Part shown: piece after piece, positions 36,956 to 45,591 of the stretch | Numbering within the stretch: position 1 is the stretch's first letter | How the letters are laid out: each line of letters starts with the position of its first letter | NCBI RefSeq assembly: GCF_900109565.1 | Contig: NZ_FNZZ01000001.1 | Span: 868,001 to 932,000, forward strand | Length of the DNA: 64,000 nt | Source of the DNA: Sphingomonas palmae | GTDB lineage: Bacteria > Pseudomonadota > Alphaproteobacteria > Sphingomonadales > Sphingomonadaceae | Reading direction: 5' to 3' | Notes under the pieces: model-generated | What the model was told of the DNA's origin: nothing | The model's input: the letters and a program-made list of their open reading frames with translations, nothing else | Database searches by the model: none | Made by a program: the position numbers and the translations under genes

Positions 36956-37599
36956 CCCGCCCCCTTCTCATCACCGACTGCGACGAAGTGCTCGTCCACA
37001 TGGTCCGCCATTTCGCCGACTGGCTCGATCAGGAGCACGCGGTCGATTTCTCCTACAACTCGTGGGAACTCGCCAAGAACATGCGCCGCCGCACCGGTGA
37101 GCCGCTGACCCAGGAAGAGATGTGGGCCTTCCTCCACGGCTTCTTCCCCGACCAGATGCACCGCCAGACGATCGTGCCCCACGCCCGCGAGGCGATCGCC
37201 GCGCTCAGCAAACAGGCCGACGTGGTGATCCTCACCAACCTGCAGGACCAATGCCAGACGCACCGCGTCGAGCAACTCGCCGCCTTCGGCATCCCGCACC
37301 GCGTCGTCTGCAATCAGGGCGGCAAGGGCACGCCCGTCGCCGCGCTCGTCGCCGAATATGGCCCAAGCGTCGCGGTGTTCGTCGACGACCTGCCGGTCCA
37401 TCACCAATCGGTCGCCGAGCACGCGCCCGAGGTCTGGCGGCTCCACATGGTCTCCGAACCGCAACTCGCCGCCGGCATCGCACCCGCCCCCGCCGCGCAC
37501 GCGCGCATCGACGACTGGAGGCAAGCGCAGGCGTGGATCGAGGCGCGCTTCGCCGCCGCCGAGCCCGCGCCGCCGGTCGAGGCGCTCGCCACCACTTGA
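36952..37599 (+). CDS. HAD-superfamily hydrolase
   Basis: A 215-residue HAD-like protein. Motif I is TDCDEVLVH with the two catalytic Asp, motif II is ILTNLQ, and motif III/IV is GGKGTPVAALVAEYG plus VFVDDLP. The substrate is unknown. It overlaps the DUF3572 gene by 4 bases and precedes a RidA-family gene by 33 bases, suggesting one operon. Confidence 0.88.
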   Translation: MTRPLLITDCDEVLVHMVRHFADWLDQEHAVDFSYNSWELAKNMRRRTGEPLTQEEMWAFLHGFFPDQMHRQTIVPHAREAIAALSKQADVVILTNLQDQCQTHRVEQLAAFGIPHRVVCNQGGKGTPVAALVAEYGPSVAVFVDDLPVHHQSVAEHAPEVWRLHMVSEPQLAAGIAPAPAAHARIDDWRQAQAWIEARFAAAEPAPPVEALATT

Positions 37600-37632
37600 C
37601 CTCTCGTGTCGCCGCGCCCAATCCGCGAAGCC

Positions 37633-38103
37633 ATGACCGACCAGATCGACCGCAAACTCGCCGACCTCGGGCTCGAACTGCCCCAGGCCGCCGCTCCCGT
37701 CGCCTCCTACACGCCGATCGTCGAGGCAGGCGGGCTGCTCCACATCTCGGGCCAGCTCCCGTTCAAGGACGGCCAGATCATCACCGGCCGCCTGGGTGAC
37801 GACGTCAGCCTTGAGGCGGGTCAGGAGGCCGCGCGCGCCTGCGGGCTGATGCTGGTCGCGCAGATCAAGCAGCATCTCGGCAACCTCGCCCACGTCAAGC
37901 GCGTCGTGAAGCTCGGCGTGTTCGTGAATTCCACCCCCGATTTCACCGACCAGCCCAAGGTCGCGAACGGCGCGTCCGACCTGATGACCGCGCTGTTCGG
38001 TGACGCGGGCAAGCACGCGCGCTCCGCGGTCGGCGTCGCGGTCCTGCCGCTCGGCGCGGCGGTCGAGGTCGACGCCATCGTCGAGATCGAACGCTCGCTC
38101 TGA
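37633..38103 (+). CDS. RidA/YjgF-family protein
   Basis: A 156-residue protein of the RidA superfamily, close to the longer group with GLLHISGQLPFKDGQIITG and KRVVKLGVFVNSTPDFTDQPKVANGASDLM. RidA enzymes deaminate reactive enamine/imine intermediates. The Arg of the canonical active site is not obvious in the expected place, so its activity may differ from Rid1 enzymes. It is last in the DUF3572-HAD-RidA unit. Confidence 0.9.
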   Translation: MTDQIDRKLADLGLELPQAAAPVASYTPIVEAGGLLHISGQLPFKDGQIITGRLGDDVSLEAGQEAARACGLMLVAQIKQHLGNLAHVKRVVKLGVFVNSTPDFTDQPKVANGASDLMTALFGDAGKHARSAVGVAVLPLGAAVEVDAIVEIERSL

Positions 38104-38132
38104 TCCGCTAGGTTCGAGCAGGAAAACAAGAG

Positions 38133-38165
38133 GGGGCGGTCGCGCACGTAGCGGCCGCCCCTTTT
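38133..38165 (+). terminator. Rho-independent terminator after the RidA gene
   Basis: An 11-bp GC-rich stem with one G-U wobble (38133-38143 with 38151-38161), a 7-base loop and a terminal T4. It sits 30 bases after the stop. Confidence 0.85.
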
Positions 38166-38245
38166 CACATCGTACCCAAGCCCGGCATCGCGTCGCCGCT
38201 TGCCCCCCTACCCCTCACCTGCCCGCGCCCCTATCTTGGCGCGCA

Positions 38246-39376
38246 ATGACCGCCATCACCGCACGGATCGCCGACGGCGTCGCCGCCATCCCCGCCGATC
38301 AGTGGGACGCCTGCGCCGGCACCGCCAATCCGTTCGTCAGCCACGCCTTCCTCAAGGCACTGGAGGACTCAGGCAGCGTCGGGCAGCGCACCGGCTGGCA
38401 ACCGATCCCGCTCGTCATCGATGGCGACGACGGCACCCCGATCGCGGTCGCCCCCGCCTACGGCAAGAGCCACAGCCAGGGCGAGTACGTCTTCGACCAC
38501 GCCTGGGCTGACGCATGGCAGCGGGCCGGTGGCGACTATTACCCCAAGCTACAGGTCGCCGCTCCCTTCACCCCCGTGCCCGGCCCGCGGCTGCTGCTGC
38601 GCGACCCCGCCGCCGCCCCGTCGCTGATCGCCGCGATCGAGGCCGTCACCCGCCAGCACGAACTGTCATCCGCACACGCCACCTTCGTCGCACCCGATCA
38701 GCTGCCGCTGTTCGAGGCCGCCGGCTGGCTGATCCGCGAGGGCACGCAATTCCACTGGCAGAATGCCGGCTACGCCACCTTCGACGACTTCCTCGCCGCG
38801 CTCGCCAGCCGCAAGCGCAAGGCGATCCGCAAGGAGCGCGCAGCGGCGGTAGAGGGCCTGACGATCCGCCACCTGACCGGCAGCGAGATCGGGCGGCGCG
38901 AATGGGACGCGTTCTGGACCTTCTACCAGGACACCGGCAGCCGCAAATGGGGGACGCCCTACCTGAAACGCGCCTTCTTCCCGCTGCTGGGTGAAGCACT
39001 CGGCGACCGCGTACTGCTGATCCTCGCCGAGCGCGACGGCGTGCCAATCGCGGGTGCGCTCAACCTGATCGGCGACGACGCGCTATACGGCCGCTACTGG
39101 GGCTGCACCGAGGATGTGCCCTTTCTCCATTTCGAGCTATGCTATTATCAGGCGATCGACGCCGCGATCGCGCGCGGGCTGAAGACGGTGGAGGCAGGCG
39201 CGCAGGGCGAGCACAAGCTCGCGCGCGGCTATTCCCCCGTGCCCACCTGGTCGGCGCACTTCATCCCCGATCCCGGTTTCCGCCGCGCGGTGTCCGACTT
39301 CCTCGTGCGCGAACGCGCCGCGGTCGAGAGCGACCAGCACTTTCTCGAACAGATGACCCCGTTCAAGCGCGGCTGA
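38246..39376 (+). CDS. FemAB/GNAT-like acyltransferase (DUF482 type)
   Basis: A 376-residue protein of the peptidogalycan/FemAB_like (PF04339) family: NPFVSHAFLKALEDSGSVG near the N-terminus, RKRKAIRKERAAAVEG in the middle, then FYQDTGSRKWGTPYL, GRYWGCTEDVPFLHFELCYYQAI and EAGAQGEHKLARGY. The tandem GNAT fold and these motifs define the group, which is common in proteobacteria but has no settled substrate. ATG 38246 fits the family start. Confidence 0.85.
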   Translation: MTAITARIADGVAAIPADQWDACAGTANPFVSHAFLKALEDSGSVGQRTGWQPIPLVIDGDDGTPIAVAPAYGKSHSQGEYVFDHAWADAWQRAGGDYYPKLQVAAPFTPVPGPRLLLRDPAAAPSLIAAIEAVTRQHELSSAHATFVAPDQLPLFEAAGWLIREGTQFHWQNAGYATFDDFLAALASRKRKAIRKERAAAVEGLTIRHLTGSEIGRREWDAFWTFYQDTGSRKWGTPYLKRAFFPLLGEALGDRVLLILAERDGVPIAGALNLIGDDALYGRYWGCTEDVPFLHFELCYYQAIDAAIARGLKTVEAGAQGEHKLARGYSPVPTWSAHFIPDPGFRRAVSDFLVRERAAVESDQHFLEQMTPFKRG

Positions 39377-39385
39377 CCGCGCCCG

Positions 39386-41047
39386 CTACTTCCCGATCGC
39401 CCCGGTCGCGATCAACCGCTCGCGCCGCCGCTGCATGAACTCGACGATATAGTGCGGGATGCCCAGCTCCTCGTCGGTCGCCTCTGGTGCGGGCACCGAG
39501 TGATCGATGCGGAACAGCACCGACGAACTCGTCGGCGAGCGCCACACCGGCACCAGCCCGGGCGCGAAGCGCGGGTCGTACTTTGGCGGGCGGATCAGCC
39601 AGACATAGTCGAACGCATCGCGCGGCAACCGCCCGATCGCGTAGTTGACCGGCCGCCACCACTCGCCGCGGCAGCGAACCTGCGTCACGATCTGCGTCGG
39701 ATCGTGCGCGTAACCGCCCGCCGCGTCGTAATTGACCGTCAGCAGCTGCCCGCCCGCCATCGACCATTGGTCGTCGGTGTAGGCAAGCCGCCGCTCGAGC
39801 GCGAGCGCGGGCATGTGCTCCAGCCGGCTCATCCGCCAGTCGTTGCGGCAATTATGCCCGACGAACGACAGCAACCGCGCGCCGACCGGCACGTGATCGA
39901 GCGCGACCAGCTCCTCGTCGTAATCGCGATCGAACATCGCGAAACTCACCGTTGTGCCGGCGATCCGCACCAGAAAAAATGCGAGGCCGACCGCCGCCAG
40001 CACGCTCGCGTGGCGGAACGTCATTCCGGGCTTGGGCCGGATCGCGATCACCGCGATCGCCAGCATGAACGGCGCCAACCGCATGTCGGCATAGGCCGAG
40101 CCGAACACGATCCGCGGCAACAGGATGAAGACCGCCAGCATGAACAGCGCCGACAGCCCCAGATGCCGCGAATAGGTGATCCGCGGATCGCGTAGGCCCT
40201 TGAACAGCACCAGGTAGATGACCGCCACCGACGCGACGTCGAACCATAGCCAGCGGTCGCGCAGTGCCATCAGCACCCACATGATCTTGGTGCGCCAGTA
40301 GAAGAAGTCGGCGGTCTGCCCGGTCACGTCCGCGCCCGATCGCCACGCGACCATCAACATCATCGGCAGCGCCAGCGGCACGCAGCCGAGGCCTGCGCGC
40401 ACCCAGCTCTCGACCCAATGCCCCGACTGGCGGTCTTTCCTGAGATCATGCTGGCGGATCATCTCGGCCGAGAAGGCGAGCACGCCCAGCACGCCCCAGC
40501 CGAACGTGTGGCACACCCACAACAGGCACGACAGCGGCACGAATACCGCGGCGCGCAGCCGCAACCGACCCAGCCGCGCCATCCGCAGCCACAGCGCAAA
40601 CAGGCACAGCGCCAGCCCCATCGACAGCGCGAAATTCACGAACCCGAACTGGAACGGGTAACCGTAGGCGAGCGGCAGCGCGAACAGCGCGGTCGCGGGA
40701 ATGCGCCCCTGCACCTCGCGCGCGATCCACAACAGCCCCGCGACCGTCAGCGCGGGAATTGCCATCACGATCAGCTTGACCGCGGGCTCCAGCCCGATGA
40801 CCGGCGCCAGCGGCTCGATCAGCAAGTCGACGCCCAGATTACCGATCAGCGACCAGCGGAAGGTGTACCAGTCCGCCAGCCAAGCGTGCGCGCCGCGGTC
40901 GAGCTGGACGCGGTAGCGCCCCATGTGCCCGGGCAAATCGACGATCGGCGGGATGTCGGGCCAGATCAGCGGCACGCACGCAATCAGCGCCGCCGCGACG
41001 ACGAACCACCTGGTCTGCCACCAATGAAGCCGCACCCCCGCGTCCAT
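39386..41047 (-). CDS. Large polytopic membrane protein, function unknown
   Basis: A 553-residue protein with about ten hydrophobic helices in the first 370 residues and a soluble C-terminal region of about 180. The extended layout, with the acidic PDIPPIVDLPGHMGRY loop after helix 1, resembles the GT-C-type or PMT-like fold of lipid-linked sugar transferases or O-antigen-related proteins. I cannot identify a catalytic motif, so that is only a suggestion. It is convergent with the FemAB-like gene (9 bases apart) and downstream of argG. Confidence 0.75.
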   Translation of the reverse strand: MDAGVRLHWWQTRWFVVAAALIACVPLIWPDIPPIVDLPGHMGRYRVQLDRGAHAWLADWYTFRWSLIGNLGVDLLIEPLAPVIGLEPAVKLIVMAIPALTVAGLLWIAREVQGRIPATALFALPLAYGYPFQFGFVNFALSMGLALCLFALWLRMARLGRLRLRAAVFVPLSCLLWVCHTFGWGVLGVLAFSAEMIRQHDLRKDRQSGHWVESWVRAGLGCVPLALPMMLMVAWRSGADVTGQTADFFYWRTKIMWVLMALRDRWLWFDVASVAVIYLVLFKGLRDPRITYSRHLGLSALFMLAVFILLPRIVFGSAYADMRLAPFMLAIAVIAIRPKPGMTFRHASVLAAVGLAFFLVRIAGTTVSFAMFDRDYDEELVALDHVPVGARLLSFVGHNCRNDWRMSRLEHMPALALERRLAYTDDQWSMAGGQLLTVNYDAAGGYAHDPTQIVTQVRCRGEWWRPVNYAIGRLPRDAFDYVWLIRPPKYDPRFAPGLVPVWRSPTSSSVLFRIDHSVPAPEATDEELGIPHYIVEFMQRRRERLIATGAIGK

Positions 41048-41127
41048 GTTCAGCGCCTTACGGGCGACAGGGGTGTGCCTGCAAGGCTGTCGTAACCGGG
41101 CGGGTCGCTGCGACCCGCCCGTGTCAC

Positions 41128-42345
41128 TCAGCGATCGCGCCGCCCGAGCAAGCGCAACCGCAGCGCGTTGAGCTTGATGAACCCCGCCGCGTCGCGCTGG
41201 TCGTACGCGCCCTGGTCGTCCTCGAACGTCACGACCTTTTCCGAATACAGCGTGTTGAGCGACTTGCGCCCCGTCACCGACGCCAGCCCCTTGTAGAGCT
41301 TCAACCGCACCGTCCCCGACACCTTCTCCTGGCTGAGGTCGATCGCCGCCTGCAGCATCTCGCGCTCGGGCGAGAACCAGAAACCGTTGTAGATCAGCTC
41401 GGCATAGCGCGGCATCAGTTCGTCCTTCAGATGCGCCGCCCCGCGATCGAGCGTGATCGCCTCGATGCCACGGTGCGCCTCGAGGTAGATCGTACCGCCC
41501 GGCGTCTCGTACATGCCGCGGCTCTTCATGCCGACGAAGCGGTTCTCGACCAGATCGAGCCGCCCAATGCCGTGCTTGCGCCCGAGCTCGTTGAGCGCCT
41601 CCAGCAGCGTCGCCGGGCTCATCCGCTCGCCGTTCAGCGCGACGCCGTCGCCGCGCTCGAACTCGATCTCGATTGTCTCCGGCGTGTCGGGCGCGTCCTC
41701 CGGGTTGACCGTGCGCGAGTAGACGTAATCGGGCACCTCGTCCCACGGATCCTCCAGCACCAGCCCCTCGCTCGAGGTGTGGAGCAGGTTGGCGTCGGTC
41801 GAGAACGGCGCCTCGCCGCGCTTGTTGTGCGGAATCGGCACCTGCCTGGCTTCGGCCCATTCGATCAGCTTGGTACGGCTGTTCAGATCCCACTCGCGCC
41901 ACGGCGCGATCACCTTGATGTCGGGGTCGAGCGCGTAGGCCGACAATTCGAAGCGCACCTGGTCATTGCCCTTCCCGGTCGCGCCGTGCGCCACCGCGTC
42001 CGCGCCCGTCTCGCGCGCGATCTCGATCAGCCGCTTGGAGATCAGCGGCCGCGCGATCGAGGTGCCGAGCAGGTACAGCCCCTCGTATTGCGCGTTCGCC
42101 CGCATCATCGGGAACACGAAATCGCGCACGAACTCCTCGCGCAGGTCGTCGATGTAGATGTGCTCCGGCTTCACCCCCATCAGCTCGGCCTTGGCGCGCG
42201 CGGGCTCCAGCTCCTCGCCCTGCCCCAAATCGGCGGTGAAGGTGACGACCTCGCAGCCGTACGTTTCCTGCAGCCATTTCAGGATCACGCTGGTGTCCAG
42301 ACCACCGGAATAAGCGAGGACGACCTTCTTGATGGGCTCGGACAT
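41128..42345 (-). CDS. argG: Argininosuccinate synthase
   Basis: A 405-residue enzyme joining citrulline and aspartate with ATP in arginine synthesis. The P-loop-like [15 protein letters not shown] (10-24), the [17 protein letters not shown] strand, [13 protein letters not shown] and [12 protein letters not shown] motifs are all present. Length is normal. It is divergent from the S46 peptidase, with a 177-base region between the starts. Confidence 0.97.
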   Translation of the reverse strand: MSEPIKKVVLAYSGGLDTSVILKWLQETYGCEVVTFTADLGQGEELEPARAKAELMGVKPEHIYIDDLREEFVRDFVFPMMRANAQYEGLYLLGTSIARPLISKRLIEIARETGADAVAHGATGKGNDQVRFELSAYALDPDIKVIAPWREWDLNSRTKLIEWAEARQVPIPHNKRGEAPFSTDANLLHTSSEGLVLEDPWDEVPDYVYSRTVNPEDAPDTPETIEIEFERGDGVALNGERMSPATLLEALNELGRKHGIGRLDLVENRFVGMKSRGMYETPGGTIYLEAHRGIEAITLDRGAAHLKDELMPRYAELIYNGFWFSPEREMLQAAIDLSQEKVSGTVRLKLYKGLASVTGRKSLNTLYSEKVVTFEDDQGAYDQRDAAGFIKLNALRLRLLGRRDR

Positions 42346-42522
42346 GCGGGCAGCGCTCCTGATACGAATATTCGCGCGCGGACCTATGCGCGCGCGCGCC
42401 ACCACGCAACCGCAACCCGCCAGCCGAGTTCCCGCACGATACCTTGTCACATCCACTTGCCCCGCGAAACGAAGCGGCGCACACAAGCACCCGTAACAGA
42501 TGCAACGAACAGGGATGCCCGC

Positions 42523-44568
42523 ATGAGGAAGTTCGCCGCGCTCGCCGCCACCGCCGGGCTCGTCACCGCCGCCACCGCCAGCGCGGACGAGGGCATGTGG
42601 ACCTTCGACGGCTTTCCCGCCACGCGGATGAAGGCCGCCTACGGCTGGGCGCCCGATCAGGCATGGCTCGACCGCGTTCAGGCCTCCGCCGTGCGCCTGA
42701 CCGGCGGCTGCTCGGCCTCCTTCGTCTCGCCCGAGGGCCTGATCCTCACCAACCATCACTGCGTCGCGCAATGCGCGCAGGACCTGTCGTCCTCCAGCAA
42801 GGATTTTCTGAAGGACGGCTTCATCGCCGGCGACCGCGCGCGCGAGCAGAAATGCCCGGGCCAGCAGGCCGAGGTCGTGACGCAGATCACCGACGTGACC
42901 AAGCCCGTCACCGCCGCGATCGGCTCGCTGTCGGGCGAGGCGCTGACCAAGGCGCGCGACGCGCAGATCGCGCAAATCGAGGCGCAGAACTGCACCGACA
43001 AGGCGACCACGCGCTGCCAGGTCGTGACGCTCTACGGCGGCGGGCAGTACAAGCTCTACAAGTACCGCAAATATTCGGACGTGCGCCTCGTCTGGGCGCC
43101 CGAGTTCGCCGCGGCGTTCTTCGGCGGCGACCCCGACAACTTCAACTTCCCGCGCTACAATCTCGATGCCTCGTTCCTGCGCGCGTACGAGAACGGTCGC
43201 CCGGTTAGCACGCCTGCACACCTGCGCTGGAACCCGCGTGGCCCGATCGCCGAGGAAGCGACCTTCGTCGTCGGCAATCCCGGCCGTACCCAGCGCCTGT
43301 TGACGCAGGACCAGCTCGCCTTCCAGCGCGAGGTCGCGATCCCGCTCACCACCACATTGCTGTCCGAATGGCGCGGTCGCCTGATCGCCGCGGGCGCGCA
43401 GAGCGAGGAGCGCCGCCGCGAGGCGCAGGACTCGCTGTTCGGGACCGAGAACAGCTACAAGGTCTATTGGGGTCAGGCACGCGCGCTCGACGACGACGCC
43501 TTCGCCGCCAGCCTGGCGAAGAACGAGGCCGACCTGCAACGCCGCGCCGGCACGCGCTACGGCACGCCCTGGGCCGACATCGCCGCCGCCGACCGCAGCT
43601 TGCGCAACATCTACCTCGATTATTACTTCCTCGAGGCGCGTGCGGGCTGGACCTCCGACCTCTACGGCTATGCCAAGGCGCTGGTGCGCGCCGCCGCCGA
43701 GCGGCAGAAGCCCAATGCCGATCGCCTGCCCGGCTATACCGACAGCGCGCTGCCGCTGGTCGAGAAGCAGCTGACCGATGCCAAGCCGATCGAGCCGTGG
43801 CTGGAGGAGGCGAACCTCTCCTTCTGGCTCAGCAAGGCGCGCGAGTATCTCACCGCCGACAACCCGCAGGTGAAGGCGCTGCTCGGCCGCGAGTCGCCCG
43901 AACAGCTGGCAAAACGGCTCGTCTCAGGCACGAAGCTCGCCGATCCCGCGGTCCGCAAGCGGTTGTTCGACGGCGGCGCCGCGGCGATCGCGGCCTCCGA
44001 CGATCCGCTGATCCGCTTCGTGCTCGCCAACGACGCCGCCGCGCGCAGCTTGCGCCAGCAATATGCCGCGCAGGTCGATGCGCCCGTTACTGCCGCGCAG
44101 GCGAAGATCGCGCAGGCGCGCTTCGCCGCCTACGGCGCGGGCAACTACCCCGACGCGACCTTCACGCTGCGGATCAGCTACGGCCGCGTGATGGGCTGGA
44201 CGGAGCGCGGGCGCGAGATCCCGTACGAGACCAAGGTCGGCGGCCTCTACGAGCGCGCGACCGGCGCCGACCCGTTCCAGCTCGCCCCCGCCTACGCGCG
44301 CGCCAAATCGTCGCTCGACCTGAACACCCCGTTCGATTTCGTCACGACGAACGACATCATCGGCGGCAATTCGGGCTCACCCGTGATCGCGCGCGACGGC
44401 TCGGTCATCGGCGCCGCGTTCGACGGCAACATCCACTCGCTCGGCGGCAATTTCGGCTACGATCCGAAACTCAACCGCACCGTGGTCGTCTCTGCGGCGG
44501 CGGTGCAGCAGGCGCTGGAGAAGGTCTATCCCGCGCCCACGCTGGTGCGCGAGCTCGCCGCGCGCTGA
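42523..44568 (+). CDS. S46-family dipeptidyl-peptidase (DPP7/DPP11 type), exported
   Basis: A 681-residue serine exopeptidase with a signal peptide (1-20, ATASA). The catalytic His is in TNHHC (77-80), the Asp in [15 protein letters not shown] (about 205), and the nucleophile Ser in GGNSGSPV near residue 612. S46 enzymes remove N-terminal dipeptides in the periplasm and feed peptide catabolism. Whether it prefers hydrophobic (DPP7) or acidic (DPP11) P1 residues was not determined. A hairpin follows at 44636. Confidence 0.93.
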   Translation: MRKFAALAATAGLVTAATASADEGMWTFDGFPATRMKAAYGWAPDQAWLDRVQASAVRLTGGCSASFVSPEGLILTNHHCVAQCAQDLSSSSKDFLKDGFIAGDRAREQKCPGQQAEVVTQITDVTKPVTAAIGSLSGEALTKARDAQIAQIEAQNCTDKATTRCQVVTLYGGGQYKLYKYRKYSDVRLVWAPEFAAAFFGGDPDNFNFPRYNLDASFLRAYENGRPVSTPAHLRWNPRGPIAEEATFVVGNPGRTQRLLTQDQLAFQREVAIPLTTTLLSEWRGRLIAAGAQSEERRREAQDSLFGTENSYKVYWGQARALDDDAFAASLAKNEADLQRRAGTRYGTPWADIAAADRSLRNIYLDYYFLEARAGWTSDLYGYAKALVRAAAERQKPNADRLPGYTDSALPLVEKQLTDAKPIEPWLEEANLSFWLSKAREYLTADNPQVKALLGRESPEQLAKRLVSGTKLADPAVRKRLFDGGAAAIAASDDPLIRFVLANDAAARSLRQQYAAQVDAPVTAAQAKIAQARFAAYGAGNYPDATFTLRISYGRVMGWTERGREIPYETKVGGLYERATGADPFQLAPAYARAKSSLDLNTPFDFVTTNDIIGGNSGSPVIARDGSVIGAAFDGNIHSLGGNFGYDPKLNRTVVVSAAAVQQALEKVYPAPTLVRELAAR

Positions 44569-44635
44569 GCTGCGCCTTCTGCGGCGCGCGTCGGACCCGT
44601 GCCGGCGCGCACCGCGTTCATGTGCCGTAAAAACG

Positions 44636-44660
44636 ACGGGCGCCACCACGGCGCCCGTTT
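44636..44660 (+). terminator. Hairpin terminator after the S46 peptidase
   Basis: A 9-bp perfect stem (44636-44644 with 44650-44658), 5-base loop and short T3. It lies between the peptidase stop and the EF-hand gene. Confidence 0.7.
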
Positions 44661-44679
44661 CCCTTGGAAAGTTGCCTGA

Positions 44680-45096
44680 ATGACCCGCGCCCTTTTCTTC
44701 GCCGCCTTCGTCCTCCCGGCCCTCGCCCTCCCCGCCACCGCGCAGGAAACCCGCAAGAGCGCCGAGACCAAGCTCGACGGCGAGTTCGCCGCCTCCGACA
44801 CCAACCACGACGGGTTCCTCAGCCAGGCCGAGGTGCTCGCACGGATGAGCAACATGAAGGTCGCTGGCGGCAAGAAACTCGACCCCGCGCAGGCGAAGAA
44901 GATCGCCACCCTGTTCATGGCGCGCGCCGACACCAACAAGGACGGCCGCGTCAGCGAAGCGGAGTCGCAGGCGCTGATGACCAAAGTCTTCTCACGCTAC
45001 GACCTCAACCACGACGGCCGCGTCGACGGCGAAGAAGCCGCCGCCGCCCGAGCCGCGGCGCGCGCCGCAGGCAAGAGCGGCCCGACCGGGCGATAG
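44680..45096 (+). CDS. Exported EF-hand protein
   Basis: A 138-residue protein with a signal peptide (1-21, ALPATAQ) and three calcium-binding EF-hand loops: DTNHDGFLSQAE, DTNKDGRVSEAE and DLNHDGRVDGEE. It is probably a periplasmic calcium-binding or signalling protein. A short Ala-rich tail follows. It is separated from the preceding peptidase by a terminator, so it has its own promoter. Confidence 0.88.
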   Translation: MTRALFFAAFVLPALALPATAQETRKSAETKLDGEFAASDTNHDGFLSQAEVLARMSNMKVAGGKKLDPAQAKKIATLFMARADTNKDGRVSEAESQALMTKVFSRYDLNHDGRVDGEEAAAARAAARAAGKSGPTGR

Positions 45097-45201
45097 CAGC
45101 GCCTCGCACACGCGAGCCCACCGCTGCCGGACGATCTTGCCTGTCCACCGGCCAGCGGCTAACCAGCCGACCACCGGTTGTTCGACAGCCGGTGATGATC
45201 G

Positions 45202-45405
45202 CGCTGGTGCCCTGACAAGGGCTTAATAGGGAACACGGTGAGGAGCGCGCGCTCCGAGGCCGAGGCTGTCCCTGCAACTGTAAGCGGCGAGCACGACGTG
45301 CGTGGTTCCTCAAACGGGGCCGGCCACTGGAGGGCGCCTGATCGCGTCACCTGGGAAGGCTAGTACGTCGCGGCGATGACCCGTGAGCCAGGAGACCTGC
45401 CAGCG
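45202..45405 (+). promoter_or_regulatory. Cobalamin riboswitch
   Basis: The class signature is complete: GGTGCCC with GGGCTTAATAGGGAA at the 5' side, CCTGCAACTGTAAGCGG in the core, then a CACCTGGGAAGGC block and a 3' GATGACCCGTGAGCCAGGAGACCTGCC B12-box region (cited in two parts by position: 45376-45386 and 45387-45401). P1 can form from CGCTGG (45202-45207) and CCAGCG (45400-45405). It precedes the TonB-dependent receptor at 45592. Confidence 0.93.
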
Positions 45406-45591
45406 TTGGGTCGCTCTTGCCTTGGCCCAGGGGATGGCTGCGGCACGGTTCTCCCGTCTGAGCGACGAACGAGCGGTGGAGGCCGCATCGTGCGTGTCCC
45501 GCGACGCTGATCGGCGTCGGCGCGCGGGTGCGCGCGACCGTTCGTGACGGCACGCCTCCGCCGGTAGTCGCTTGACGCCCGGAGAATACTG
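45406..45591 (+). promoter_or_regulatory. Leader/expression platform between riboswitch and receptor gene
   Basis: This 186-base leader contains TTCTCC (45449-45454), complementary to the Shine-Dalgarno GGAGAA (45581-45586). It also has two further long-range pairings: ACGAACG (45465-45471) with CGTTCGT (45539-45545), and CGGTGGAGG (45474-45482) with CCTCCGCCG (45555-45563). These two cross each other and are therefore alternative folds or a pseudoknot. No T-rich terminator is visible, so translational control is more likely. No coding region is seen here. Confidence 0.55.

Noticed and set aside
41431..42522. Upstream extension of the S46 peptidase frame
   Set aside because: It runs antisense through argG. 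The signal peptide at 42523 fixes the true start.
45172..45194. CACCGG...CCGGTG hairpin as terminator of the EF-hand gene
   Set aside because: The stem is only 6 bp with an 11-base loop and no T run, and it abuts the riboswitch.
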